From positions 213,851-277,850 of the forward strand of contig JAMLHJ010000003.1 of NCBI GenBank assembly GCA_023957245.1: DNA of 64,000 bases. The letters run 5' to 3'. Position 1 is the first letter of the stretch. Each line of letters starts with the position of its first letter. The notes under the pieces were generated by a model. It was not told the origin of the DNA and searched no databases. It was given only the letters and a program-made list of their open reading frames with translations. This stretch comes from Chitinophagales bacterium (GTDB lineage Bacteria > Bacteroidota > Bacteroidia > Chitinophagales > JADIYW01). The position numbers and the translations under genes were made by a program. This document shows, in pieces, positions 1-7,778 of the stretch.

Positions 1-675
1 AAAACCTTAAATGTCATTCCTGATTCAATTAAATATTATCTCAATCATAATCTGACTTATGGAAGCATAACAGACATAGATGGCTACAGATATGCGACTA
101 TTCAAATAGGCACTCAAACCTGGTTAGCCGAAAATTTGAAGGTAACAAAGTATAATGATGGAACGCCAATTCCAAATGTGACAGCTAGCAATGAATGGAG
201 AAATCTCACTACTGGAGCGTGGACTTATTACAATAATGATTCATCGTTTAATAAACTTTATGGTAAATTATATAATTGGCATGCGGTTAATACCGGTAAA
301 CTCTGTCCTTCGGGTTGGCATATCCCTACAGATGCTGAATGGGCAACATTAATTGACTTTCTTCAACCAACATCTGGCAATAAACTAAAGTCAACAGGAG
401 TAAGAGAGTTATTTACAGGGTTGTGGACCAATACGCAAGCTACTTATCCGATTTATGCAACGAACGAGTCTGGTTTTACTGGATTTCCGGGTGGATATCG
501 AGCCAAAGACGGAAATTATTTCAATATTTACTCCGAGGGCTATTGGTGGAGTGCTACAGAAAGACCAGGTTCAACTTTGGCATGGTTCATGAAATTAAAA
601 TATAATAATTATGATGCAGGCAGAGATAATAACACTAAGGTGGATGGACGCAGTTGTCGTTGTGTTGCAGATTAG
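1..675 (+). CDS. FISUMP-domain protein, 5' truncated by window edge
   Basis: The frame is open from base 1 to the TAG at 673-675, so this is the C-terminal part of a larger protein. The visible part matches the FISUMP domain (Fibrobacter succinogenes major paralogous domain): a 'DIDGYRYATIQIGTQTWLAENLK' type opening read from about 76, then YGKLYNWHAVNTGK, LCPSGWHIPTDAEW, a GFPGG segment, YWWSATE and a final RCV. The domain is common in secreted or surface proteins of Bacteroidota and Fibrobacteres; its biochemical role is unknown. A TTG at 136 could be read as a start, but family homology continues upstream of it, so I treat it as internal. No sorting domain follows the FISUMP domain. Confidence 0.85.
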   Translation, partial: KTLNVIPDSIKYYLNHNLTYGSITDIDGYRYATIQIGTQTWLAENLKVTKYNDGTPIPNVTASNEWRNLTTGAWTYYNNDSSFNKLYGKLYNWHAVNTGKLCPSGWHIPTDAEWATLIDFLQPTSGNKLKSTGVRELFTGLWTNTQATYPIYATNESGFTGFPGGYRAKDGNYFNIYSEGYWWSATERPGSTLAWFMKLKYNNYDAGRDNNTKVDGRSCRCVAD

Positions 676-736
676 ATGGCTATCGTAAATAAAAATTCAT
701 TCTTTATTAATTAATAAATATTCAAAAAACAAAAGC

Positions 737-1807
737 ATGTATAATATAAATGTAAAAACAATGACAGTAATAGTTTTGATGCTATTAGGATTTAATATGT
801 CATCAATTCAAGCACAGCCTTTAAATACCCTTGATGCCTTTGCCAAATTATATGACGGTATGGGACAAGATTATTTTGAGCCTGCCTTTAAAACATGGCC
901 ACCAGAACAAAATACCTCTGTGTTTTCTACATCCGAATATGAAACGAATGTGATTGTGGATGGAGCGAGAGAATGTTTTCTCAGCCCTTACGGTTTTGGT
1001 CTTTATCTTAGAAATATACACAATACTTTTATGAGTCCTGCCAACAAATTTCCAGGATATATGTACACAGCTTCCTTTGGTCCTTTTTCATCTTTATCAT
1101 TAGCAGAAAATAAGATTAATGACTTGCAGCAGCCATTTTTAAAATTAGGAACAGTTAGATTTGCAAAAGACGTATTCTCAGATAAGAAAGACAATGAAAT
1201 TATTCACTGGTATCTATATCAGGTTGATGGTCATGACTTTATTCTGTATAGGGTGTTTTTTGAAGTAGAAGGCTCTAAAGGAGTATATAAAGTGAATTAT
1301 AAATTAATATCATCAGGTGTAAATAAGAGCGGAGAAGAAATATCACCAATGGTGAAGTTTAGCTATATAGGAGACAAGAGAGAGTCTTCCCAATTATCGA
1401 CAGATATTCAAAGAGCAATAAAAGAAGGTGAGAGTGAATTCAAGTCTATTACTTCAAATGAGGAGCTACCAGAAGATTTGACAAAAAATATAAAAGCGGG
1501 TAATCTAAAGAGCCTTTTTGTTTTTTCTAATTATCCCGACTGCTATATTTATAAGGGTTTTGGAACCATCAATTATAATGTATTGATAGCACCTTATTAC
1601 GACCAAAGTAAGCAGGATCTTGAAACCTTAAGTAAAACGATTGATAAGGCTTTAGGAGATGAATATGCAAAACTGGGTGAAGTATCGGAAGATGGTAAAA
1701 CACTTACAGTGAAATATGTAAAAAAGGATAAGCCTTTTAAAATAGTGATGAAACTTGTTGCTGAAAAAAATACGAATAATCAATACGCTGTTCGGTTAAT
1801 CTTTTAG
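737..1807 (+). CDS. secreted protein of unknown function, tandem paralogue 1
   Basis: This 356-aa protein starts with a signal peptide: a short polar stretch, a hydrophobic core (VIVLMLLGF) and a likely cleavage after IQA. I do not recognise a catalytic domain. It lines up along its whole length with the next gene, sharing for example YETNV, GARECFLSP, YMYTA-FGPFSSLSLAE, EGSKGVYKVNYKL, FKSITSNEELP and NYPDCYI. The C-terminus has no T9SS sorting domain, so a periplasmic location or an outer-membrane association is likely. The ATG at 737 is followed by a second in-frame ATG (MTVIV) that could equally be the start. Confidence 0.75.
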   Translation: MYNINVKTMTVIVLMLLGFNMSSIQAQPLNTLDAFAKLYDGMGQDYFEPAFKTWPPEQNTSVFSTSEYETNVIVDGARECFLSPYGFGLYLRNIHNTFMSPANKFPGYMYTASFGPFSSLSLAENKINDLQQPFLKLGTVRFAKDVFSDKKDNEIIHWYLYQVDGHDFILYRVFFEVEGSKGVYKVNYKLISSGVNKSGEEISPMVKFSYIGDKRESSQLSTDIQRAIKEGESEFKSITSNEELPEDLTKNIKAGNLKSLFVFSNYPDCYIYKGFGTINYNVLIAPYYDQSKQDLETLSKTIDKALGDEYAKLGEVSEDGKTLTVKYVKKDKPFKIVMKLVAEKNTNNQYAVRLIF

Positions 1808-2000
1808 AAATCATCAATCGGTAATAATGAAGATGCAAACAAATAGTATTCTTGTTCTTTTTATCATTCTGTATTCTTGAATTAATCGGTAACAGACACA
1901 TTTAATTTCTGAAAAGAAAGTGGAAATGCCAATTGTTGTCAATGATAGTAGTGTTTAACTTTGAAAGTAGATTCTTTAACTCTTTTTAAAAAACAAAAAT
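1808..2000 (+). repeat. spacer duplicated downstream of the second paralogue; possible lipoprotein-gene remnant
   Basis: About 130 bp after the stop of paralogue 1 recur after paralogue 2 (3081-3215): the motifs ATCGGTAATAATGAAG, TATTCTTGTTCTTTT, ATTAATCGGTAACAGACACA and CTGAAAAGAAAGTGG occur in the same order with few changes. Read in one frame, both copies resemble the start of a lipoprotein (a hydrophobic ILVLFIILYS, with Cys after it in the second copy, then stops). The duplicated unit is therefore gene plus 3' flank, and the flank may hold a decayed fragment of a third gene. That last point is inference. Confidence 0.6.
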
Positions 2001-3080
2001 ATGAACGATATAAATTTTAAAAAAGTAACAGTTATAGTTTTGATGCTATTAGGATTTAATATGTCATCAATTCACGCACAGTATAATGGAAATGCCCTTG
2101 ATGTCTTTGCTAAATTATATAATGGTAATGGAAAAGGTTTTTTTAAGACTGGCTTTAAAATATGGCCACCGGGAGAAGCAACTTCAATGTTGAATACCTA
2201 CAAATATGAAACGAATGTGTTTGTTGAAGGAGCGAGAGAATGTTTTCTCAGCCCATTCAACTTTAATGATTTTATTAAAAGTGTACACAATAATTTTATG
2301 AAGCCTGCCGATAAATTTTCTGGATATATGTACACAGCTACCTTTGGACCTTTTTCATCTTTATCATTAGCAGAAGATAAGGTTAGGTACTTACAAAAAC
2401 CATTTTTGGACAAACCCACAGCTCATTTTTCAAAAGATATTTTTTCAAGTGATAAAAACAATGAAATTATTTACTGGTATTTCTACACAGATAATGATAA
2501 AGAATATAGCCTGTACAAGATGGTTTTTGAAATAGAAGGTTCTAAAGGAGTATATAAAGTGAATTATAAATTAGCGTCATCAGGTATAGATAAAACTGGA
2601 GAAGAAACACCACCGTGGACGAGGTTTACTTATATAAATGAAAACAAAGTTTTTACCCAATTTTCCGAAGATATTCAAAGGGCAATAAAGGAAGGAGAAA
2701 GTGGATTTAAGTCGATTACTTCAAATGAGGAGCTACCAAAAGATACAACAAAAAATATAGATGTTGGTAGTTTGAAGAGTACTTTTATTTTTGCTAATTA
2801 CCCCGATTGCTATATTTCTAAGGGTTTTAGGGCAACTAATTTTAAAGTATTGATAGCACCTTACTATAACTTAAGTGGTCAGGATCTTAATATTTTAAGT
2901 ACAGAAATAGATAAGGCTTTAGGGATTGATTATGTAAAAGTGCTTGAAATATCGGAAGATAATAAAGTATTTACAGTGAAATATGTAAAAAAGGATATGC
3001 CTTTTAAAATTGTGATGAGACTTTTTGCTGAAAGAAAGAACAGCACTGATAATAATTATGCTGTTCGATTAATCTTTTAG
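2001..3080 (+). CDS. secreted protein of unknown function, tandem paralogue 2
   Basis: This 359-aa protein is the paralogue of the gene at 737-1807. The signal peptide is nearly identical (VIVLMLLGFNMSS, cleavage after IHA), and conserved blocks continue to the last residues (both end NYAVRLIF or QYAVRLIF). Differences are scattered substitutions rather than domain gain, so this is an older tandem duplication that has diverged, not an assembly duplicate. No known domain or active-site motif is visible. The upstream spacer (1808-2000) and downstream spacer (3081-3215) are also related to each other. Confidence 0.75.
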   Translation: MNDINFKKVTVIVLMLLGFNMSSIHAQYNGNALDVFAKLYNGNGKGFFKTGFKIWPPGEATSMLNTYKYETNVFVEGARECFLSPFNFNDFIKSVHNNFMKPADKFSGYMYTATFGPFSSLSLAEDKVRYLQKPFLDKPTAHFSKDIFSSDKNNEIIYWYFYTDNDKEYSLYKMVFEIEGSKGVYKVNYKLASSGIDKTGEETPPWTRFTYINENKVFTQFSEDIQRAIKEGESGFKSITSNEELPKDTTKNIDVGSLKSTFIFANYPDCYISKGFRATNFKVLIAPYYNLSGQDLNILSTEIDKALGIDYVKVLEISEDNKVFTVKYVKKDMPFKIVMRLFAERKNSTDNNYAVRLIF

Positions 3081-3390
3081 CAATCATAAATCGGCAATAA
3101 TGAAGTGCAAATAAATTGTATTCTTGTTCTTTTCATCATACTGTATTCTTGTATTAATCGGTAACAGACACATTTAGTTTCTGAAAAGAAAGTGGGAATA
3201 CCTATTATTGATAAAGCTAGAACATAGCGTCTTGCCTCTTGGTTCTTGATTCTTGGTTCTTGATTCAATGCACAAGCCGACACACAGGCAAAACCCAAAG
3301 AGCCAGTTTTCCACCGCTCCAAATAACGATAATGGGTATTAATAACATAAATTAGCAGACTAAAAACGAATTAAATTTTAAGAGTATAGA
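3081..3390. other. intergenic: second copy of duplicated flank, then short tandem tract before the RM operon
   Basis: Bases 3081-3215 are the second copy of the flank described at 1808-2000. Bases 3231-3267 hold a short repeated tract built on TTGGTTCTTGATTC. A related tract (CTTGATTCTTGGTTCTTG) lies at 12319-12352, just past the restriction operon, so the two may mark its edges. Bases 3268-3330 contain a more GC-rich stretch with no ORF that I can support. The hsdM start follows at 3391. Confidence 0.5.
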
Positions 3391-4998
3391 ATGGCCAAAC
3401 AAAAAGCAACAACGGAAGAACCTTTAGAAAAACAATTGTGGAAAGCAGCGGACAAACTCCGCAAGAATATTGATGCTGCCGAATACAAGCATATTGTCTT
3501 AGGTTTAATCTTCCTGAAATATATTTCCGATGCATTTGAAGAATTATATGCAAGACTGAAAGTAGTAGAAGCTAATGGAGCAGACCCTGAAGACAAAGAT
3601 GAATACAAAGCAGAAAATGTATTCTTTGTGCCGCAGGATGCACGTTGGAGTTATTTACAATCGAAAGCCAAACAACCTGAAATAGGCAAGTTTGTGGACG
3701 AAGCGATGGATGCCATCGAAAAAGAAAACGCTTCCTTGAAAGGGGTGTTACCCAAAGTATTTGCCCGACAAAACCTTGACCCAACCAGCTTGGGTGAACT
3801 CATTGACTTGGTTGGAAATATAGCTTTAGGTGATGCGAAAGCAAGAAGTGCCGATGTGCTTGGACACGTTTTTGAATATTTTTTGGGCGAGTTTGCTCTT
3901 GCAGAAGGCAAAAAAGGCGGACAGTTCTATACGCCAAGAAGCGTAGTAGAATTATTGGTAGAAATGTTGGAACCTTACAAAGGACGAGTATTTGACCCTT
4001 GTTGTGGTTCGGGCGGTATGTTTGTGCATTCCGAAAAATTTGTAACCGAACACCAAGGAAAAGTAAACGATATTTCTATTTACGGACAAGAAAGCAACCA
4101 AACCACTTGGCGATTGGCTAAAATGAACTTGGCTATCCGTGGTATTGACAGCTCGCAAGTGAAATGGAACAACGAAGGCTCATTTTTGAATGATGCACAT
4201 AAAGACCTGAAAGCCGATTACATCATTGCCAATCCACCGTTTAATGTGAGTGATTGGGGTGGTGATTTGATGCGTACCGATGGGCGTTGGCAATACGGAA
4301 CACCGCCAACAGGCAATGCTAACTTTGCTTGGATGCAACATTTTATTTACCATTTAGCACCCAGTGGACAAGCAGGTGTAGTATTAGCAAAAGGAGCGTT
4401 GACGTCTAAAACATCAGGCGAAGGCGACATCAGAAAAGCTTTGGTTGAAAATGGTTTGATTGATTGCATAGTAAACCTGCCAGCCAAGTTGTTTCTAAAT
4501 ACACAAATACCTGCTGCCTTATGGTTTATGAGTAAAAAATTCCCCTCCTCCGGAGGGGTGGCTGAAAGCCGGGGTGGTCAAGAGATTTTATTTATTGATG
4601 CCCGAAACTTAGGGCATTTAATTAACCGCAGAACCCGGGAACTTTCTCAGGAAGATATTGATAAAATTACCAGCACTTACCACAATTGGCGAAATTCACC
4701 TCCTCTGGAGGGGGCAGGGGGTGGTAAATTCCCCTCCAATGGAGGGGTGGTCGAAGACCGGGGTGGTTACGAAGACATTGCTGGTTTTTGTGCTTCTACA
4801 CCTATTAGTAAAGTAGCCGAACTGGACTATGTGCTTACACCGGGCAGATATGTGGGTTTGCCCGATGAAGAAGACGATTTTAATTTTGCGGAACGCTTTG
4901 CGGGATTGAAAGCTGAATTGGAAGAACAACTGAAAGAAGAAGCAAGATTGAATGAAATTATAGCCGATAACTTGAAAAAAATCAAAATGCCGGAATAA
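3391..4998 (+). CDS. hsdM: type I restriction-modification system, DNA methyltransferase subunit HsdM
   Basis: This 535-aa modification subunit methylates adenine N6 in the target site and pairs with HsdS; with HsdR it also forms the restriction complex. An N-terminal HsdM_N-type helical region (about 1-150) precedes the methylase domain. [16 protein letters not shown] leads to the AdoMet-binding motif [11 protein letters not shown] (201-211), and NPPF (281-284) is the catalytic motif. Three copies of the palindromic element add extra peptides in the C-terminal half (residues 384-396 and 435-459), after the catalytic domain, so the enzyme may still work. First gene of a tight operon: the stop is one base before the next ATG. 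Confidence 0.95.
   Translation: MAKQKATTEEPLEKQLWKAADKLRKNIDAAEYKHIVLGLIFLKYISDAFEELYARLKVVEANGADPEDKDEYKAENVFFVPQDARWSYLQSKAKQPEIGKFVDEAMDAIEKENASLKGVLPKVFARQNLDPTSLGELIDLVGNIALGDAKARSADVLGHVFEYFLGEFALAEGKKGGQFYTPRSVVELLVEMLEPYKGRVFDPCCGSGGMFVHSEKFVTEHQGKVNDISIYGQESNQTTWRLAKMNLAIRGIDSSQVKWNNEGSFLNDAHKDLKADYIIANPPFNVSDWGGDLMRTDGRWQYGTPPTGNANFAWMQHFIYHLAPSGQAGVVLAKGALTSKTSGEGDIRKALVENGLIDCIVNLPAKLFLNTQIPAALWFMSKKFPSSGGVAESRGGQEILFIDARNLGHLINRRTRELSQEDIDKITSTYHNWRNSPPLEGAGGGKFPSNGGVVEDRGGYEDIAGFCASTPISKVAELDYVLTPGRYVGLPDEEDDFNFAERFAGLKAELEEQLKEEARLNEIIADNLKKIKMPE
4540..4578 (+). repeat. in-frame palindromic element (hsdM copy 1)
   Basis: This is a 39-bp copy of the operon's palindromic element: a CCCCTCC / GGAGGGG hairpin arm pair followed by a GCTGAAAGC segment and GGGGTGGT. 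Here it is read as [13 protein letters not shown] (residues 384-396 of HsdM). It interrupts a segment that is normally continuous in HsdM proteins (WFMSKK ... EILFIDARN). Confidence 0.9.
4693..4767 (+). repeat. in-frame palindromic elements (hsdM copies 2 and 3)
   Basis: Two adjacent elements. The first (4693-4728) is slightly shortened and read in the NSPPLEG phase. The second (4729-4767) is full length and read in the other stop-free phase as [13 protein letters not shown]. The phase change comes from the shortened first unit, yet the overall HsdM frame is kept. Confidence 0.88.
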
Positions 4999-4999
4999 A

Positions 5000-5884
5000 A
5001 TGAAAGATGAAATAATCATTAGCCAGGCACAAATAGAAAGCAGAATTTTCACTATTCGTGGAGAGCAGATTATGTTGGATAGCGATTTGGCAGGAATGTA
5101 TCAGGTGGAAATCAAAAGATTAAACGAGCAGATTAAAAGAAATAGTGAACGTTTTCCTGAAAATTTCATGTTCCAATTATCAAAAGATGAATGGGATAAC
5201 TTGAGGTCGCAATTTGCGACCTCAAGTACAAAACATGGAGGTAGAAGATACCTTCCCTTTGTTTTCACCGAACAAGGCGTTGCCATGCTGTCTGCCGTTT
5301 TGCGTAGTGATGTAGCGGTAAAAGTGAGCATTCAAATCATCAATGCATTTGTGCAGATGCGCAGACTGATTGGGCAAGAAACAATTCAGCAGCTTCGTCT
5401 TTCGAATATAGAAAATAAATTGGTCGAACACGACCAAAAGTTCAATCAGCTTTTTAATGCGCTGGAGAAAAATGAGCTACCACAGAAAGGCATCTTCTTT
5501 GACGGACAGGTATTTGATGCCTACCATTTTGTAGCCGATTTGGTGCGAAAAGCAAATTCATCGATTATTTTGATTGATAACTATTTGGATGATTCTGTTT
5601 TTACCTTATTGCACAAACGCAAAAAGGAGGTGAGCTGCACTTGCTATACCAAAAGCATTTCTAAAAGTTTGAATTTAGACCTCCAAAAGCACAACCAACA
5701 ATATCCCGAAATAGCGTTGAAAGAATTAAAAACCGCTCATGACCGCTTTTTGATTATTGACGAAAAAGAACTGTACCATTTAGGGGCATCGCTCAAAGAT
5801 TTGGGCAAAAAGTGGTTTGCCTTTTCCAAAATGAATGATTTATTGGAGGAATTATTGTTGAAACTAAAAAAAGATAAACTATGA
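5000..5884 (+). CDS. ORF6N-domain protein with PLD-like C-terminal region
   Basis: This 294-aa protein lies inside the restriction operon, one base after hsdM, and overlaps hsdS by ATGA. Residues 10-110 match the ORF6N (KilA-N-like) DNA-binding domain: IRGEQIMLDSDLAGMYQVE, RFPENFMFQLS, YLPFVFTEQGVAMLSAVLRS. After a coiled linker (about 125-160), the C-terminal part (FDGQVFDAYHFVADLV ... IILIDNYLDD ... HDRFLIID ... LYHLGASLKDLGKKWFAFSK) resembles a phospholipase D-like fold, with HDRFLIID where an HxK motif would be. A role as accessory regulator or extra defence effector is inference from location and domains. Confidence 0.82.
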   Translation: MKDEIIISQAQIESRIFTIRGEQIMLDSDLAGMYQVEIKRLNEQIKRNSERFPENFMFQLSKDEWDNLRSQFATSSTKHGGRRYLPFVFTEQGVAMLSAVLRSDVAVKVSIQIINAFVQMRRLIGQETIQQLRLSNIENKLVEHDQKFNQLFNALEKNELPQKGIFFDGQVFDAYHFVADLVRKANSSIILIDNYLDDSVFTLLHKRKKEVSCTCYTKSISKSLNLDLQKHNQQYPEIALKELKTAHDRFLIIDEKELYHLGASLKDLGKKWFAFSKMNDLLEELLLKLKKDKL

Positions 5885-7047
5885 TTGATACAATGAACCT
5901 GCAAAATGGTGAGTGGAAGGAAGTTAAGTTGGGAGATGTTGCTAATATAGTATCAGAAAGAACGATTATAACAAACGCAACTCTTGATAATTATATCTCA
6001 ACTGAAAATATGATTAATAATTTTGGCGGTGTAACGAGTGCTGAAAAACTACCGAATGCAACCTCAATAAATAGCTTTAAAATTGATGATATTTTATTTT
6101 CAAATATTCGTACTTATTTTAAAAAGGTGTGGCAGAGTAATTTCAATGGCACAGTATCTCCTGACGTATTGGTTTTTAGGTCAAAAGATTGTGATAGCCG
6201 ATATTTATATTATCAACTATGTAATCCTGAGTTTACCGAATACTCTGTATTGACTTCTAAAGGAGCAAAGATGCCAAGAGGCGATAAAGATGCTTTAAAA
6301 GAATTTTCCATCTCTCTCCCCCCTCTCTCCACCCAAACCGCCATTGCCTCTGTCCTCAGCAGTTTAGACGATAAAATAGACCTGCTGCACCGCCAAAACG
6401 CCACCTTAGAAAAAATGGCTGAAACGCTGTTTAGGCAGTGGTTTGTGGAAGAAGCAAAGGAGGATTGGGAGGAAGGGACATTAGATGATATTCTTACTGT
6501 TAAAGGTGGCACTACTCCTAGCACTAGTGAACCAGCATACTGGAATGGATCTATTCATTGGACATCGCCAAGAGATATTACAACCATGAATGGTCTTTTT
6601 TTATTTGATACAGAAAGAAAAATTACAGAGTTAGGATTGTCTAAGATTAGTTCTGGATTACTTCCAAAAGGAACACTTTTAATGTCTTCACGAGCACCTG
6701 TAGGAGTACTAGCTTTTAGCGAAGTTCCCATTGCAATTAATCAAGGATATATTGCAATAATTGATGATAAAGGTTTTCCAAAGGAATTTATATACTTGTG
6801 GTTGAAGACCAATATTGACATAGTTCATAGTTTCTCTAATGGTTCAACATTTATGGAAATAAGTAAGTCTGCATTTAAATCAATACAATTGAATATTCCA
6901 CCAAACGATATATTGAAAAAATTCCAGCAGTTAATAACGCCATTATTTCAAAAAATAAAAACCAACCAAACCCAAATCCGCACCCTCATTGCCTTGCGTG
7001 ATACCTTATTGCCCAAGTTGATGAGTGGGGAGGTGAAAGTGGAGTAA
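5881..7047 (+). CDS. hsdS: type I restriction-modification specificity subunit HsdS
   Basis: This 388-aa subunit sets the DNA target of the methylase and restriction complexes. It has the usual two-fold build: target-recognition domain 1 (about 10-140); a central conserved helix (LPPLSTQTAIASVLSSLDDKI, LEKMAETLFRQWF); target-recognition domain 2 from LDDILTVKGGTTPSTS; and a distal helix (TNQTQIRTLIALRDTLLPKLMSGEVKV). The central part is more GC-rich than the two recognition domains, as expected when recognition domains are swapped by recombination. Unlike hsdM and hsdR it has no palindromic element. Confidence 0.94.
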   Translation: MIDTMNLQNGEWKEVKLGDVANIVSERTIITNATLDNYISTENMINNFGGVTSAEKLPNATSINSFKIDDILFSNIRTYFKKVWQSNFNGTVSPDVLVFRSKDCDSRYLYYQLCNPEFTEYSVLTSKGAKMPRGDKDALKEFSISLPPLSTQTAIASVLSSLDDKIDLLHRQNATLEKMAETLFRQWFVEEAKEDWEEGTLDDILTVKGGTTPSTSEPAYWNGSIHWTSPRDITTMNGLFLFDTERKITELGLSKISSGLLPKGTLLMSSRAPVGVLAFSEVPIAINQGYIAIIDDKGFPKEFIYLWLKTNIDIVHSFSNGSTFMEISKSAFKSIQLNIPPNDILKKFQQLITPLFQKIKTNQTQIRTLIALRDTLLPKLMSGEVKVE

Positions 7048-7067
7048 GGGCGTATTGCTATACGCCC
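7048..7067 (+). repeat. REP-like hairpin upstream of the transposase gene
   Basis: A perfect 8-bp inverted repeat with a 4-base loop (GGGCGTAT-TGCT-ATACGCCC) starts directly after the hsdS stop and 18 bp before the transposase ATG. Its GGGCG...CGCCC arms match two other hairpins inside the transposase gene (7358-7376 and 7545-7567). REP-associated transposases are known to sit next to such hairpins. Confidence 0.75.
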
Positions 7068-7085
7068 CAACGAAAAATAAAGAAA

Positions 7086-7778
7086 ATGAATAGATACAAT
7101 CCAAATATCCATCACCGCAGGTCTATCCGATTAAAAGGATACGATTACGCACAGGCAGGATTGTATTTTATTACCATTTGTTGTCAGGATAGAATATGTT
7201 TATTGGGCAACATTGAAAATGGGAAAATGATATTAAACGATGCCGGAAAAATTGCACATGATGAATGGTTAAAAACACCCCAAATACGACCCAATGTGGA
7301 ATTGGGCGAATTTGTAATCATGCCCAACCACATTCACGGCATCATACAATTGGGTAGGGGCGAATTGCATTCGCCCGAAAATGCCAACGAATTACATTCG
7401 CCCGAAAATGCCAACGAATTGCATTCGCCCGAAAATGCCAACGAATTGCATTCGCCCGAAAATGCCAACGAATTACATTCGCCCGAAAATGCCAGCGAAT
7501 TGCATTCGCCCGAAAATGCCAACGAATTGCATTCGCCCGATATTAGGGGCGTTTGCAAAACGCCCCTACGGTCACCATCGCAAACCGTTGGTGCCATCGT
7601 CCGTGGGTATAAATCATCGGTTACAAAACAAATTGGGTTATTGGGATTTACCGAAAAAATTTGGCAACGCAATTATTACGAACATATCATCCGTGATGAA
7701 AAATCATATCATAACATTTCGGAATACATCAAAAACAATCCGGCAAAATGGCAGGATGATAAATTTTATAAATCATGA
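7086..7778 (+). CDS. REP-associated tyrosine transposase (RAYT, IS200-like Y1_Tnp family)
   Basis: This 230-aa HUH/Y1-type protein is a single-strand DNA transposase or nickase. The N-terminus (LKGYDYAQAGLYFITICC) leads to the metal-binding motif MPNHIHG with H82 and H84. The catalytic-tyrosine helix is IVRGYKSSVTKQ (Y175), followed by the family C-terminus WQRNYYEHIIRDEKSYHNISEYIKNNP. Between the two catalytic motifs is a 27-bp in-frame tandem repeat (ELHSPENAN units). It sits between hsdS and hsdR and its TGA overlaps the hsdR ATG (ATGA), which suggests translational coupling. RAYTs usually mobilise REP hairpins rather than themselves. Confidence 0.88.
   Translation: MNRYNPNIHHRRSIRLKGYDYAQAGLYFITICCQDRICLLGNIENGKMILNDAGKIAHDEWLKTPQIRPNVELGEFVIMPNHIHGIIQLGRGELHSPENANELHSPENANELHSPENANELHSPENANELHSPENASELHSPENANELHSPDIRGVCKTPLRSPSQTVGAIVRGYKSSVTKQIGLLGFTEKIWQRNYYEHIIRDEKSYHNISEYIKNNPAKWQDDKFYKS
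7362..7541 (+). repeat. 27-bp tandem repeat inside the transposase gene
   Basis: There are six full units and one partial unit, each read as ELHSPENAN (one unit ELHSPENAS, the last ELHSPD). The unit carries the core GAATTGCATTC of the REP-like hairpin, and the first unit completes a perfect hairpin GGGCGAAT-TGC-ATTCGCCC at 7358-7376. The array lies between the HUH motif and the catalytic tyrosine, in a region that is variable in this family. Confidence 0.92.
7545..7567 (+). repeat. REP-like hairpin inside the transposase gene
   Basis: An inverted repeat AGGGGCGTTT / AAACGCCCCT with a 3-base loop is read through as coding sequence (RGVCKTPL). The arm sequence AGGGGCG is shared with the hairpins at 7048 and 7358. 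Confidence 0.75.

Noticed and set aside
136..138. TTG start for a 179-aa FISUMP protein
   Set aside because: FISUMP sequence continues upstream in the same frame to the window edge, so the gene is cut, not short.
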